Source: Clostridia bacterium (lineage in GTDB: Bacteria; Bacillota; Clostridia; Oscillospirales; CAG-272). Taken from it: a DNA stretch of 64,000 nt. Below, in pieces: positions 35,736 through 44,852 of the stretch. Under the pieces are notes generated by a model. That model ran no database searches and was not told the DNA's origin. It worked only from the letters and a program-made list of their open reading frames with translations. Made by a program: the position numbers and the translations under genes. Position 1 is the stretch's first letter, and each line of letters starts with the position of its first letter. The DNA lies in NCBI GenBank assembly GCA_017471825.1, contig JAFURQ010000028.1, forward strand, positions 1 to 64,000, in the 5' to 3' direction.

Positions 35736-36295
35736 TGTACTACTGCTCAATAAAGAAAAGCGATATAGCAAACGGCGAGGGTATCCGTACCACGCTTTTT
35801 GTCAGCGGCTGCCGTAACAGATGTCACGGCTGCTTTCAGCCTGAAACGTGGAGCTTCGATTACGGCTCTCTCTTTACAGAGGAAACCGCCGAGCTGATCT
35901 TTTCAACCTTTTCAAACCCCGTCGTAAAAGGTCTGACCGTTCTCGGCGGCGAGCCTATGGAGCCGGAAAATCAAACGGCGCTTCTCCCGTTTCTCCGTGA
36001 ATTTAAATCGCGTTTTCCGAATAAAAGCGTCTGGCTCTTCACGGGCAACACCTATGAGGAGCTCACGGGGGCATTGGGCGAGCATTATAAGCACCTTCCC
36101 ATAACTGACGAGCTTCTCTCGCTCGTTGATATCCTCGTGGACGGAAGATATGATGAAAGCAAAAAGAGCCTCGGGCTCAGATTCCGCGGCTCAACCAACC
36201 AAAGAATTATTGATATGAACAAAACAAGAGAGCAGGGCGAGATAGTTATCTGGGAGGGCTGTAAGCTCGACAAGACCTACGCCACAGCTACTTAA
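35735..36295 (+). CDS. nrdG: anaerobic ribonucleotide reductase activating protein
   Basis: Radical SAM activase that installs the glycyl radical on class III reductase NrdD. The 186-aa protein has the CRNRCHGC cluster motif (Cx3Cx2C), GEGIRTTLFVSGC upstream of it and LGGEPM downstream. nrdD is not in the window. The start by TGATG overlap with uvrA is preferred to one 20 codons upstream inside uvrA. It implies anaerobic dNTP synthesis. Confidence 0.93.
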   Translation: MYYCSIKKSDIANGEGIRTTLFVSGCRNRCHGCFQPETWSFDYGSLFTEETAELIFSTFSNPVVKGLTVLGGEPMEPENQTALLPFLREFKSRFPNKSVWLFTGNTYEELTGALGEHYKHLPITDELLSLVDILVDGRYDESKKSLGLRFRGSTNQRIIDMNKTREQGEIVIWEGCKLDKTYATAT

Positions 36296-36304
36296 AGGAG
36301 CTCT

Positions 36305-36742
36305 ATGAAGGTAAACATTAAAAAGTTGAACGAAAACGCCGTAATTCCCACCTACGGTACCGAATATTCGGCAGGCGCGGATCTCTATGCACTTACCGAT
36401 TCTCCCGTGACCGTTGCGCCGCACACAACGGTAATGCTATCGACGGGCATCTCTGTTGAAATTCCCGTTGGATATTGCGGTCTTATATTCGCTCGTAGCG
36501 GCCTCGCATCAAAAAGGGGACTCGCCCCCGCCAACAAGGTTGGCGTAATTGATGCCGACTATCGCGGAGAGGTAAAGGTAGCGCTCCATAATCACACAGA
36601 CCTGCCTCAAACCGTCGAAAACGGCGAGCGCGTTGCCCAGCTTGCCATAGTTCCGTTTCTTAAGGCGGAATTTACTCTTGCTGACGAGCTCTCCGATACC
36701 GTCCGTGGCGACGGCGGCTTCGGCTCAACGGGTAAGAAATAA
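36305..36742 (+). CDS. dut: dUTP diphosphatase
   Basis: Hydrolyses dUTP to dUMP, limiting uracil in DNA. The 145-aa trimeric-type enzyme shows all five motifs: YSAGADLYAL, ARSGLASKRGLA, GVIDADYRGEVKVAL with catalytic Asp, GERVAQLAI, and RGDGGFGSTG at the C terminus. AAAGGAG lies 7 nt before ATG. Last gene of the operon. Confidence 0.97.
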   Translation: MKVNIKKLNENAVIPTYGTEYSAGADLYALTDSPVTVAPHTTVMLSTGISVEIPVGYCGLIFARSGLASKRGLAPANKVGVIDADYRGEVKVALHNHTDLPQTVENGERVAQLAIVPFLKAEFTLADELSDTVRGDGGFGSTGKK

Positions 36743-36770
36743 AAAATGCGTGCCGAGCACGCATTTTTTT
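36741..36770. terminator. bidirectional terminator between dut and the rluA-type gene
   Basis: AAAAAATGCGTGC, loop CGA, GCACGCATTTTTTT. The A and T runs on both sides allow use in both directions. Confidence 0.92.
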
Positions 36771-37728
36771 ATTGAAAATAATCCTTGGTAAAATAAATAT
36801 CGTTTTTCGGTATACTGAACTCGCGCCCGTTGAGATATTCGAGCTCTGTCGCCTCACCAACAAAGGCAAAACGGAGCTTGTAGGAGTAAAGCGCCTGATA
36901 TTTATAGCCCTTTGCGCGGTCCTGCTTGTTAATACCGTATTTTCCGTCACCGATAAGCGGATGACCGACGTGCGCCATGTGCGCTCTTATCTGATGCGTT
37001 CTTCCCGTCAGAAGCTCGACCTCCAATAGCGCCGACGCTTCCTTTTTTGCAATGACGCGGTATTTCGTTATAATTTTTTTCGCATCTCTCGGCGGATTGC
37101 TGTCATATATCTTAACCGTCTTTGTTTGCTCGTTTTTGAGTAGATACGCCGTGAGCGTCGCTTCCTGTGCCTTAGGCACGCCGTGTACTGCCGCGAGATA
37201 GAATTTGTCTATCTCTCTCGCCTTGATTTTTTCATTCATAATACGCAGTGCGGCGGCAGTCTTCGCCGCTATTACGATTCCGCCCGTGTTTCTGTCAATT
37301 CGGTTGCACAGAGCAGGGGTAAAGCTTTGCTCGTCATCGGGATTATATTCGCCCTTTTGAAAAAGGTAGGCAAGAATATGGGTTATCAGCGTATTGGTTG
37401 AGCCACTCTCATCCTCGTGGACGGATACGCCGGGGCGCTTGTCCACCAGCAGAATGTTTTCGTCCTCGTAAATCATAGACAGCTTTGGTATAATGGCAGA
37501 GAGCGAGTCGCCCGAAACCTCCTTTTTGAACCACTCCTCTGCAAGAAAGCATTGCACGGTGTCCCCTTCGGCAAGTATCATATTAGCCTCGGCTCGCTTG
37601 CGGTTAACCTTTATCTTCTTTGTGCGAATCGACTTGTATAAAAGACTCATAGGCAATTGAAGAGTCTTGGTAATAAATTTGTCAAGCCGCTGTCCTGAAT
37701 CGTTTTTCTTGATAATAAGCTCGTGCAT
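36769..37728 (-). CDS. RluA-family pseudouridine synthase
   Basis: Converts uridines to pseudouridine in rRNA or tRNA. The 319-aa protein has an N-terminal S4 RNA-binding domain (RLDKFITKTLQLPMSLLYKSIR) and the RluA catalytic core with NRIDRNTGGIVIAAK containing the catalytic Asp, then LLTGRTHQIRAHMAHVGHPLIGD. The usual HRLD is NRID here. RluC or RluD-type target specificity cannot be assigned. Start overlaps the upp stop by one base. Confidence 0.93.
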   Translation of the reverse strand: MHELIIKKNDSGQRLDKFITKTLQLPMSLLYKSIRTKKIKVNRKRAEANMILAEGDTVQCFLAEEWFKKEVSGDSLSAIIPKLSMIYEDENILLVDKRPGVSVHEDESGSTNTLITHILAYLFQKGEYNPDDEQSFTPALCNRIDRNTGGIVIAAKTAAALRIMNEKIKAREIDKFYLAAVHGVPKAQEATLTAYLLKNEQTKTVKIYDSNPPRDAKKIITKYRVIAKKEASALLEVELLTGRTHQIRAHMAHVGHPLIGDGKYGINKQDRAKGYKYQALYSYKLRFAFVGEATELEYLNGREFSIPKNDIYFTKDYFQ

Positions 37729-38357
37729 TACTTCGTTCCGAAAATTCTGTCACCGGCATCGCCAAGTCCGGGGACGATGTATGCGTGCTCGTTGAGCTTC
37801 TCGTCAAGGGACGCAGTGTATATGTCAACGTCGGGATGGGATTCCATAACCCTCTTGACACCCTCTGGCGCGGAAACAAGACACATAAGCTTAATGTTTT
37901 TTGCACCCTTTTGCTTAACCATGGTTATAGCATCGGCGGCAGAGCCACCCGTGGCAAGCATCGGGTCCACAATGATTACAAGTCGCTCGCTTATATCGGG
38001 CGGCATTTTGCAATAGTATTCAACGGGCTCGTGCGTCTCGGGATCGCGGTACAGACCGATATGACCGACGCGCGCAACCGGCACAAGCCTTAAAAGACCG
38101 TCCACCATTCCAAGCCCCGCGCGGAGTATCGGAACAATCGCAAGCTTTTTGCCTGCAATTCTCTTGAAGGTCGATTTTTGAATAGGCGTGGTTATCTCAA
38201 CGTCCTCGAGCGGAAGATCGCGAGTTATTTCGTAGCCCATCAGCATAGAGATTTCGTCAAGAAGCTCTCTGAAATCCTTTGATGACGTGTTTTTACTTCT
38301 CATTATCGTCAGCTTGTGCTGAATAAGAGGGTGATCTATGATATGAAGCTCGCTCAT
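37728..38357 (-). CDS. upp: uracil phosphoribosyltransferase
   Basis: Salvages uracil to UMP with PRPP. The 209-aa protein has [13 protein letters not shown], the PRPP loop [14 protein letters not shown] and the C-terminal [15 protein letters not shown], all typical of Upp. In contrast to the protein at 3740-4381, the acidic PRPP-loop residue is kept. Own promoter upstream, followed without gap by the pseudouridine synthase. Confidence 0.97.
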   Translation of the reverse strand: MSELHIIDHPLIQHKLTIMRSKNTSSKDFRELLDEISMLMGYEITRDLPLEDVEITTPIQKSTFKRIAGKKLAIVPILRAGLGMVDGLLRLVPVARVGHIGLYRDPETHEPVEYYCKMPPDISERLVIIVDPMLATGGSAADAITMVKQKGAKNIKLMCLVSAPEGVKRVMESHPDVDIYTASLDEKLNEHAYIVPGLGDAGDRIFGTK

Positions 38358-38392
38358 TTTAACAGTCCTTTCGTTTTGCTTTTTTCATTTAT

Positions 38393-38421
38393 ATTATACC
38401 AAAGCATGTATTCGTTTTCAA
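38393..38421 (-). promoter_or_regulatory. sigma-A promoter of upp
   Basis: On minus, TTGAAA (38421-38416) and TATAAT (38398-38393) with a 17-bp spacer, 36 bp before the start codon. Confidence 0.75.
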
Positions 38422-38501
38422 GCAAAAAAGGTGAAAAATATTTCTTTTTGGCATAAATGGCGAAAAAAGAAACGATTTTACCAAAAAACCGCTCGCTTTT
38501 A

Positions 38502-38530
38502 CTTGCTTTTTTTTCTTCGATGTGCTATAC
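38502..38530 (+). promoter_or_regulatory. sigma-A promoter of the nucleotidyltransferase gene
   Basis: TTGCTT (38502-38507) and TATACT (38525-38530) with a 17-bp spacer, 34 bp before ATG at 38565. Confidence 0.7.
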
Positions 38531-38564
38531 TCAACGTGTAAAAACAATTTTGTGGAGGATAATT

Positions 38565-39476
38565 ATGAAAAATCCCGAGCTCGTAATAATGGCGGCAGGT
38601 ATGGGTAGCCGCTACGGAGGACTTAAGCAGATCGATACCGTTGATCCCGAGGGCCACATCATAATCGACTATTCTATTTTCGATGCAATAAAGGCAGGCT
38701 TTAAGGACGTAACGTTTATTATTAAGAAAGAAATAGAAAAGGATTTCCGCGAGGTAATGGATGCTCACCTCGCAGGCAAGGATATAAACGTAAAATATGT
38801 TTATCAGGAGCTTGATAAGCTTCCCGAGGGCTACACAGTTCCCGATGGCAGACGTAAGCCTTGGGGCACCGCTCACGCAATTCTTTGCTGTCTCGGTACC
38901 GTTGACGCTCCCTTTGCAGTCATCAATGCGGACGATTACTACGGCGCAAACGCATTTACCAAAATTTATAACTTCCTTAAAAATTCCACCGACGACGAAA
39001 AATATCATTTTGCTATGGTCGGCTACCGCATCAAGAATACCGTTACCGAGCAGGGAACAGTATCTCGCGGAATTTGTCAGGCTAATGATGACGGAATGCT
39101 CACCGAAATCATCGAGCGCACCAAAATCGGTACGGCAAACGGAAAAATATACTTCACCGAGGACGGCGTTGACACCGAGCTCGACCCCGATGCACTCGTC
39201 TCTATGAATCTTTGGGGCTTCACTCCCGCTTACATACAGGAGTGCGCAAAGAGATTCCCTGAATTTCTTGATAAGAATCTGCCCGTAAATCCCGAAAAAT
39301 GCGAGTTCTTTCTCCCCACAGTTGTTGCAGAGCTCATAGCAGAGGGCAAGGCAGACGTTAAGGTGCTCGACAACTCCGATAAGTGGTACGGCGTTACGTA
39401 CAAGGAGGATAAGGTCGCCGTTGCAAAGGCATTTGAGGATCTCAAGGCAGCCGGCGTATATCCCAAAAACTTTTAA
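38565..39476 (+). CDS. sugar-phosphate nucleotidyltransferase family protein
   Basis: A 303-aa GT-A-like nucleotidyltransferase. The N-terminal nucleotide loop is MAAGMGSRYGGLKQ, PWGTAHAILC lies mid-chain and FAVINADDYYG supplies the metal-binding Asp. Members make NDP-sugars from sugar-1-phosphates, but this subgroup has no assigned sugar. GGAGG lies 8 nt before the ATG at 38565; an earlier reading from 38457 runs through the promoter. Monocistronic. Confidence 0.85.
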   Translation: MKNPELVIMAAGMGSRYGGLKQIDTVDPEGHIIIDYSIFDAIKAGFKDVTFIIKKEIEKDFREVMDAHLAGKDINVKYVYQELDKLPEGYTVPDGRRKPWGTAHAILCCLGTVDAPFAVINADDYYGANAFTKIYNFLKNSTDDEKYHFAMVGYRIKNTVTEQGTVSRGICQANDDGMLTEIIERTKIGTANGKIYFTEDGVDTELDPDALVSMNLWGFTPAYIQECAKRFPEFLDKNLPVNPEKCEFFLPTVVAELIAEGKADVKVLDNSDKWYGVTYKEDKVAVAKAFEDLKAAGVYPKNF

Positions 39477-39487
39477 ATAAGCCCCCT

Positions 39488-39525
39488 ATGCCCCCGAAAA
39501 CTCTCGGGGGCATTCCTGTTTTTTT
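39488..39525 (+). terminator. intrinsic terminator
   Basis: Perfect 10-bp stem ATGCCCCCGA/TCGGGGGCAT with 6-nt loop, then TCCTGTTTTTTT. Confidence 0.85.
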
Positions 39526-39555
39526 GCTAATAGCAGGCAAATTTTGCTTATTCGC

Positions 39556-39584
39556 TTGACAAAACGGCGCACGAGTGATATAAT
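39556..39584 (+). promoter_or_regulatory. full-consensus sigma-A promoter
   Basis: TTGACA (39556-39561) and TATAAT (39579-39584) with a 17-bp spacer, 32 bp before ATG at 39617, predicting strong expression of the membrane protein. Confidence 0.85.
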
Positions 39585-39616
39585 TAACAATGAATAATGA
39601 TATTGAGGAGATACAT

Positions 39617-40534
39617 ATGAACTCTCAGGTTGAAAATATCGAAACCGTTGCAGCTCCCGAAGCAGAGGTTCAAGCTACTGAAGCTGTTGAAATACCTAAG
39701 GTAGACAGTAATGAAGGCACGAAATTCGACGCCAAGCATCCTTGGTTCCTTTTCCTTGCGATCGCATTCGGCGGAGTTTGCCTTATTGCTCTGGGCTACG
39801 TGCTTTTCTGGGTTGCCAACGCATTCCTCGGAGGAGCAGGCGTGTCCAACTCCTTTATGATTACGTCGACCGTCGGACGTATACTCACGTCCGTTGTATT
39901 CTCGGTAATACTTGCCGCCGCAATCATTTCCATAGTATATGCTGTTAAAATCTTCGTTTCCGGCGGAAAGGATCTTGCGGCTGACGTTTCGCATTTTTCT
40001 CTTCTTCCGAGCGTAATGTATCTCTTTTCTATTTTTTCCCTCATTGATTCGGGCATCATTTTCTTCTTCTCGATGCTCGGCGATTCAATCGCGGGCGTAG
40101 GAACGCAGGTTATTGCCAACAGCTACGACGTTATTTCTCAGATCCTTGACTTTATGGGCTTCTCGGGTCTTGGCGTTGAACAGATCGCTCTCGGTATGGA
40201 GGATAATACGGGCGGTGTAATTCTCTCAATCCTCTTTGGTTTGTGTATCCTCGCGTATGCTATTGCAGGCGTTGTACTCTGGGGACAGGTTAAGGATTAT
40301 CACCGCACACTCATCAACACCGCAGAGGGCTCGCAGTATGATAAGGGCAACAAGCCCCCCTTCATCTTCTCCCTTGTTATGGCAGGACTCAATCTTGCGC
40401 TCGCGGTAGTTGCTCTCATAAGCGGCAATTGGGTTGATGCAGTTATCAAAATTGCTATAGCGGTATACCTTGTCGGTCTTGCTCTTTCCTTCAAGAGCAT
40501 TCACAAGGTTCTCCACCTTACAAGTATAGATTAA
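39617..40534 (+). CDS. multi-spanning membrane protein of unknown function
   Basis: A 305-aa protein not recognised. A 40-residue acidic, Ala/Val/Glu-rich cytoplasmic N terminus is followed by about six hydrophobic segments (FLFLAIAFGGVCLIALGYVL; VVFSVILAAAIISIVYAV; SVMYLFSIFSLIDSGIIFFF and others). No channel or transporter motif is evident. GAGGAG precedes the ATG. It has a full-consensus promoter and its own terminator, so it is likely abundant. Confidence 0.6.
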   Translation: MNSQVENIETVAAPEAEVQATEAVEIPKVDSNEGTKFDAKHPWFLFLAIAFGGVCLIALGYVLFWVANAFLGGAGVSNSFMITSTVGRILTSVVFSVILAAAIISIVYAVKIFVSGGKDLAADVSHFSLLPSVMYLFSIFSLIDSGIIFFFSMLGDSIAGVGTQVIANSYDVISQILDFMGFSGLGVEQIALGMEDNTGGVILSILFGLCILAYAIAGVVLWGQVKDYHRTLINTAEGSQYDKGNKPPFIFSLVMAGLNLALAVVALISGNWVDAVIKIAIAVYLVGLALSFKSIHKVLHLTSID

Positions 40535-40545
40535 GCCTAACGGAC

Positions 40546-40576
40546 AAAAGGCGGCACCGAACGGCGCCGCCTTTTT
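40546..40576 (+). terminator. intrinsic terminator
   Basis: AAAAGGCGGC, 10-nt loop, GCCGCCTTTTT, 12 bp after the membrane protein gene. Confidence 0.9.
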
Positions 40577-40628
40577 CATAATAAAAAGTAAACATTTTGC
40601 TAACGCGCCCTTTTCTGCGGTAAACATA

Positions 40629-40657
40629 TTGAAAATGCACGCGTTTTGTGGTATAAT
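40629..40657 (+). promoter_or_regulatory. sigma-A promoter of the lipoprotein gene
   Basis: TTGAAA (40629-40634) and TATAAT (40652-40657) with a 17-bp spacer, 26 bp before ATG at 40684. Confidence 0.78.
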
Positions 40658-40683
40658 CAAAACAAATAATTTTGGAGGACAGT

Positions 40684-41835
40684 ATGAATTTTAAAAGAAT
40701 CATTAATGTTATCCTCATACTCACGCTCACCGCTTGTATTACACTTGCTGTAACCGCTTGCGGCGGATGCAAGGAGCACGTGGATGCTAATTATGACTAT
40801 AAGTGCGACGAGTGCGAAGCTGATATGACTCCCGCCTGCACCTATCATATGGACGAAAACGAGGACAAAATATGCGACGTATGCGCCACCGCGTTTACGC
40901 CCAACTGTGCCGAGCACGAGGATAATAACGGCAACGACCGCTGTGACTATTGCGGAAAATTTATTATCACCGTTACCGAGGTTGACGTTACCGTAACCGT
41001 CAAGGACCAGGACGGCAATGCTATGGCGTCCGCCCTCGTCAAATTTATTTCAAGCGGTGACACTAAATATGAAGCTACCACCGATGCGGCAGGCACCGTA
41101 ACCGTAAAGGTTGAAACCGGAACCTACACCGTAACCGTTGATAGCGAAACTCTTCCCGAGTACCATCTCCCCGACTCCGTAACCAAGGAAATCACCGCTA
41201 CCGAAACCGTAGCTCTTGAGGTCCTCAACAACACCCCCAACGGCTCAAGGGAGCGCCCCTTCGCTATCGGTGAGGAGCTCGAAAGCCTTGCTATCCCTGC
41301 CGCTACAAAGTATAATTACATAGTATATCACGCGTCGGGCAGAACGCTCACCCTCACCAACGCCTCGATTAAGGTTGTTTATAACGGAGCAGAGTATCTC
41401 CCCGATGAGAACGGCACAGTAACTGTAAAGCTCGTTGAGGAGGATACGAATTCTCACTCCTTCTTCACAATTGAGAACACCACCGATGCCGAAATAACCG
41501 TAGCCGTTGCCTTCATTTCTCCCCTCGGCTCTTATGCGAACCCCATCGCTATTGAAGCTATGGACGTTGCCATAACCGCCGAAAATACAAAGGACGGAAT
41601 GGTTTATTACGTATGGGTTGCCACCGAAGCGGGTACGTTTACAATCACCACCGAAAGCGCGGACAAAACAATCGTTATAGCCGCATCCAAGGATGACGTC
41701 GTAATTGCAAACGATATAATCAGCGGAAGCAATACTACCTCGGAAATTAACGTAACAGAGGGCACGAAGGTGCTGATCTCGGTTTCTTCTACCAACGCGG
41801 AAGAGGTAACCTTCACGCCGTCCTTTGAAGCATAA
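40684..41835 (+). CDS. cell-surface lipoprotein with three Cys/His/Asp repeats
   Basis: A 383-aa exported protein. The signal peptide ends in lipobox VTAC, placing the lipidated Cys at 26. Residues 29-90 hold three copies, exactly 23 residues apart (start 29, 52, 75), of C-x2-H-x-D-x-N-x(3-5)-C-D-x-C; the third copy has one extra residue before the last pair. The spacing suggests a small metal-binding module, zinc through Cys/His or calcium through the Asp/Asn loop. Beta-rich Ig-like or carboxypeptidase-regulatory-like domains follow (about 95-180). The rest is Thr/Val-rich and beta-like. Function unknown; perhaps a surface adhesin or binding protein. TTGGAGG precedes the ATG. Confidence 0.7.
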   Translation: MNFKRIINVILILTLTACITLAVTACGGCKEHVDANYDYKCDECEADMTPACTYHMDENEDKICDVCATAFTPNCAEHEDNNGNDRCDYCGKFIITVTEVDVTVTVKDQDGNAMASALVKFISSGDTKYEATTDAAGTVTVKVETGTYTVTVDSETLPEYHLPDSVTKEITATETVALEVLNNTPNGSRERPFAIGEELESLAIPAATKYNYIVYHASGRTLTLTNASIKVVYNGAEYLPDENGTVTVKLVEEDTNSHSFFTIENTTDAEITVAVAFISPLGSYANPIAIEAMDVAITAENTKDGMVYYVWVATEAGTFTITTESADKTIVIAASKDDVVIANDIISGSNTTSEINVTEGTKVLISVSSTNAEEVTFTPSFEA

Positions 41836-41842
41836 ATCAAAT

Positions 41843-41880
41843 AAAAAAAGAACCGCAGACGAGTCTGCGGTTCTTTTTTT
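41843..41880. terminator. bidirectional terminator between lipoprotein and uronate operon
   Basis: A7 run, GAACCGCAGA, loop CGAG, TCTGCGGTTC, T7 run. It ends both convergent transcripts. Confidence 0.92.
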
Positions 41881-41881
41881 A

Positions 41882-42736
41882 TTATACTCCCGAATAAGCG
41901 GAGAATCCGCCGTCAATCGGAAGAACGACACCGGTGATAAAGCTTGAAGCCGCATCACAAAGGAAGAAGAGAAGTCCGCCGAGAAGCTCCTCGGATTCGC
42001 CGAAGCGGTTCATAGGAGTTCCGCGCAGAATCTTTCCCGTTCTCGCAGTCGGCGTGCCGTCGGGATTGAAGAGCAGGGCTCTGTTCTGATTAGAAACGAA
42101 AAATCCGGGGGCAATCGCATTAACGCGAACACCCGTGTTTGCAAAATGTACCGCAAGCCACTGGGTGAAGTTCGAAACAGCGGCCTTTGCCGCGCTGTAT
42201 GCGGGGATCTTGGTAAGAGGACGGAAGGCGTTCATCGATGAAATGTTGATGATGTTACCGCCGTTGCCGCTCTTCGCCATATCAAGCGCAAAGACCTGTG
42301 TGGTGAGAAATGCCGCCGTAACGTTCAGGTCGAAAACGAACTTGAAGCCGTCAGCCGAAAGAGAGAAGAAATCCTGAACGTCGGGATTATCAAGCGTATC
42401 AACGTCAAAATATTCGTTTGCCGTCGTAGCCTTGGGGTTGTTACCGCCTGCACCGTTGATAAGAATGTCACAAGCGCCAAGCTCGCGGTCAACCACAGCC
42501 TTTGCTTCAAGGAGGCTTGCTTTTTCAAGGCAATTAGCCTTTACCGCGATAGCGACGCCGCCATCCGCGCGTATTTCGGAGGCATATTTTTCCGCCGCAT
42601 CGTAATTTATATCAAGAAGCGCAACCTTTGCGCCGCATCTTGCGATAGCCTTTGCAAAATCGGAGCAGAGAACTCCGCCCGCACCGGTTACTACCGCAAC
42701 CTTACCTGTAAGGTCAACGTTAAAGGGTAAATTCAT
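41882..42736 (-). CDS. uxuB: D-mannonate/fructuronate oxidoreductase, SDR type
   Basis: A short-chain dehydrogenase of 284 aa expected to interconvert D-fructuronate and D-mannonate with NAD(H). TGAGGVLCSDFAKA is the dinucleotide loop, INGAGGNNP follows, ISSMNAF carries the catalytic Ser and YSAAKAAV the Tyr/Lys pair. Firmicutes use SDR enzymes for this step in place of the long-chain E. coli UxuB. Assignment rests on adjacency to uxuA; by sequence alone it would be a generic sugar SDR. Last gene of the operon. Confidence 0.85.
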   Translation of the reverse strand: MNLPFNVDLTGKVAVVTGAGGVLCSDFAKAIARCGAKVALLDINYDAAEKYASEIRADGGVAIAVKANCLEKASLLEAKAVVDRELGACDILINGAGGNNPKATTANEYFDVDTLDNPDVQDFFSLSADGFKFVFDLNVTAAFLTTQVFALDMAKSGNGGNIINISSMNAFRPLTKIPAYSAAKAAVSNFTQWLAVHFANTGVRVNAIAPGFFVSNQNRALLFNPDGTPTARTGKILRGTPMNRFGESEELLGGLLFFLCDAASSFITGVVLPIDGGFSAYSGV

Positions 42737-42751
42737 CTTGTGTTCTCCTTA

Positions 42752-43810
42752 TCAGCATTTGCTTTTTTGTATAGCTTCCCACACGCCGTAAAGGTATGTG
42801 GCACCGAGAGCTCTGTCATAAAGACCGTAACCGGGCTTTCCGTCCTCACCCCAGATGTTTCTGCCGTGGTCGGGACGTGTATAACCGTTGAATCCGTTGT
42901 CCGAAAGAGCCTTGAGAATACCGTAAATATCAAGTGAGCCGCACTCTGTGGGGTGGGGGGATTCGTTGAAGAAGAGTCTTCCGTCGTCTGTTTCTCTGAA
43001 AATAATGTTGCGAGCGTGAAGGAAATGAACGCGATCCATAGCCGCATACTTTCCTGCCATCTTAACGAGATCGTTGCCTCTTGACGCACCGAGAGAGCCG
43101 GTGCAAAGAGTAATTCCGTTGTATTTTGAATCGACAGCGGCAAAGAGCTTGTCAATCTGTGCCTCCGAGGTTATGATTCTCGGCAGACCGAAAAGACTCC
43201 ACGGCGGATCATCGGGGTGAACAGCCATCTTGATATCGCACTCCTCGCAAACCGGTATAATTCTTCCAAGGAAATATACCATATTGTCGAACAGCTTATC
43301 CTCGTCGATCTCGTCGTAACGCTTGAGAAGAGCGGAAAGCTCATCCATGCTGTAGCTCTCGTCCCATCCGGGAAGGGAAAGGCTCTTCTTGCGAGGATCA
43401 AGTCCGTCAACCGTTCTCTGGTCGTAAGCAAGGCAGTTTGAGCCGTCCTCGGTAACGTATTTCAGCTCCGAGCGTACCCAGTCGAATACGGGCATGAAGT
43501 TGTAGCAGATAACCTTAACGCCGCATTCGGCAAGATTCCTTATGGTCTGAATGTAGTTGTCAATGAGGGCGTCGCGCTTCTCGGAGCCAAGCTTGATCTC
43601 CTCGTGCACGGGTACGCTTTCAATAACCTCCATTTCAAGACCGGCATCATTAACCTGCATTTTCAGAGCGAGAATGGAATCAACGTCCCAAACCTCGCCG
43701 ACCGGAATGGTGTAAAGAGCGGTTACGACACCCGTCATACCGGGAATCTGCCTGATTTTGTCGAGAGTGATAGGGTCGCTCGGACCGTACCATCTAAACG
43801 TCATTTTCAT
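42752..43810 (-). CDS. uxuA: mannonate dehydratase
   Basis: Dehydrates D-mannonate to 2-keto-3-deoxygluconate, the committed step of glucuronate catabolism. The 352-aa TIM-barrel protein opens with MTFRWYGPSDPITLDKIRQIPG, the UxuA signature, and carries MAVHPDDPPW, CTGSLGASRGNDL, HARNI and RPDHGR metal/substrate motifs. KDG kinase and aldolase are not in the window. Confidence 0.96.
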   Translation of the reverse strand: MKMTFRWYGPSDPITLDKIRQIPGMTGVVTALYTIPVGEVWDVDSILALKMQVNDAGLEMEVIESVPVHEEIKLGSEKRDALIDNYIQTIRNLAECGVKVICYNFMPVFDWVRSELKYVTEDGSNCLAYDQRTVDGLDPRKKSLSLPGWDESYSMDELSALLKRYDEIDEDKLFDNMVYFLGRIIPVCEECDIKMAVHPDDPPWSLFGLPRIITSEAQIDKLFAAVDSKYNGITLCTGSLGASRGNDLVKMAGKYAAMDRVHFLHARNIIFRETDDGRLFFNESPHPTECGSLDIYGILKALSDNGFNGYTRPDHGRNIWGEDGKPGYGLYDRALGATYLYGVWEAIQKSKC

Positions 43811-43835
43811 AATTTCGTCCGTCCTTTATATTAAT

Positions 43836-44840
43836 TTAAATTATTGTTTCCATATCGCCCGATTTATATGCCGCTAAAAGCATTCTGACAGCGTATTGAG
43901 CATCCGAAAGAGTTACGGGCATCTCTTTTTCTTCGCAGAAGAGAGCATCGTAGAACATTGAGATAATGTGATAATGACCGTTGCCGTAGCATTGCTTGCC
44001 CGCAGGAGCAAGCTCGTTATCGAACTTAACCTCAACTCCGTCAACGTAAAGATGCGGCAGCCTTAATTCAAGCCTGTGATTTTTCGTGTAAAGCACGAGC
44101 GTCGTCGTATCTCCAATGAGGGAAGCGGTAGTCGCATAAAAATTAGCAACAGCACCACCCTGAAATTTAATCATTGCCTCTGCCGTGTCCTCAACCTCGA
44201 TTACGCCCTTCAGATGATGGTTTGAAACCGTCGCAAAAAGGCTCTTCGGCTTTCCTGCGAAAAAGTATAGAAGATCGAGTGTATGTACGGCTTGATTTAT
44301 CAGTACGCCGCCGCCCTCGGTGGCGAATTTTCCGCGCCAACCCGACCCCGTGTAATATTTTTCGTCTCTTTTCCAGAACAGGGAAGCGTTCGCGGATATC
44401 ACACCGCCGTCCTCGTCAGCGATAGCTTTTGCCTGCTTTACTGCACTTGTAAAGCGGTTCTGGAAGCATACGCAGACTCGCGCCGTGCTTTCTTTTTCCG
44501 CGGCAATAAGCTGCTCAATTTCATCAGCATTTATGCACATTGGCTTTTCAAGAAAAACGTTGATTCCACGCTTCAGTGCCGCAATGGTCATCTCTGCGTG
44601 CAGGTAATGCGGAGTTGCTATATGAACTGCATCGAGCTCGGAAGTATCAAGCATTTTCACGTAATCTGTGAAAATTTTGGCATTTGGCGCAAAGCTTTGT
44701 TTACATTCTTCGGCTCTCTCAGGGAGAATATCGCACAGAGCTGTCACCACTACGGAATCTCCGTATTCGCAAATGCCACGTAGGTGGTTGTTTGCAACGG
44801 TACCGCACCCGACAAGCCCTACCTTTAGTACCTTTTTCAC
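43836..44840 (-). CDS. Gfo/Idh/MocA-family oxidoreductase (first of two)
   Basis: A 334-aa NAD(P)-dependent sugar oxidoreductase. The Rossmann loop is GLVGCGTVANNH; the FLEKPM motif near 95 holds the family Lys, and GGGVLINQAVHTLDLL near 175 holds the catalytic His/Asp. Such enzymes oxidise ring hydroxyls, often at C3 or C2. It lies 25 bp upstream of uxuA and 12 bp after the second Gfo/Idh gene. Substrate unknown; a uronate or 3-keto-sugar role is inferred from the cluster. Confidence 0.85.
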   Translation of the reverse strand: MKKVLKVGLVGCGTVANNHLRGICEYGDSVVVTALCDILPERAEECKQSFAPNAKIFTDYVKMLDTSELDAVHIATPHYLHAEMTIAALKRGINVFLEKPMCINADEIEQLIAAEKESTARVCVCFQNRFTSAVKQAKAIADEDGGVISANASLFWKRDEKYYTGSGWRGKFATEGGGVLINQAVHTLDLLYFFAGKPKSLFATVSNHHLKGVIEVEDTAEAMIKFQGGAVANFYATTASLIGDTTTLVLYTKNHRLELRLPHLYVDGVEVKFDNELAPAGKQCYGNGHYHIISMFYDALFCEEKEMPVTLSDAQYAVRMLLAAYKSGDMETII

Positions 44841-44852
44841 GTCTAAGTCCTC

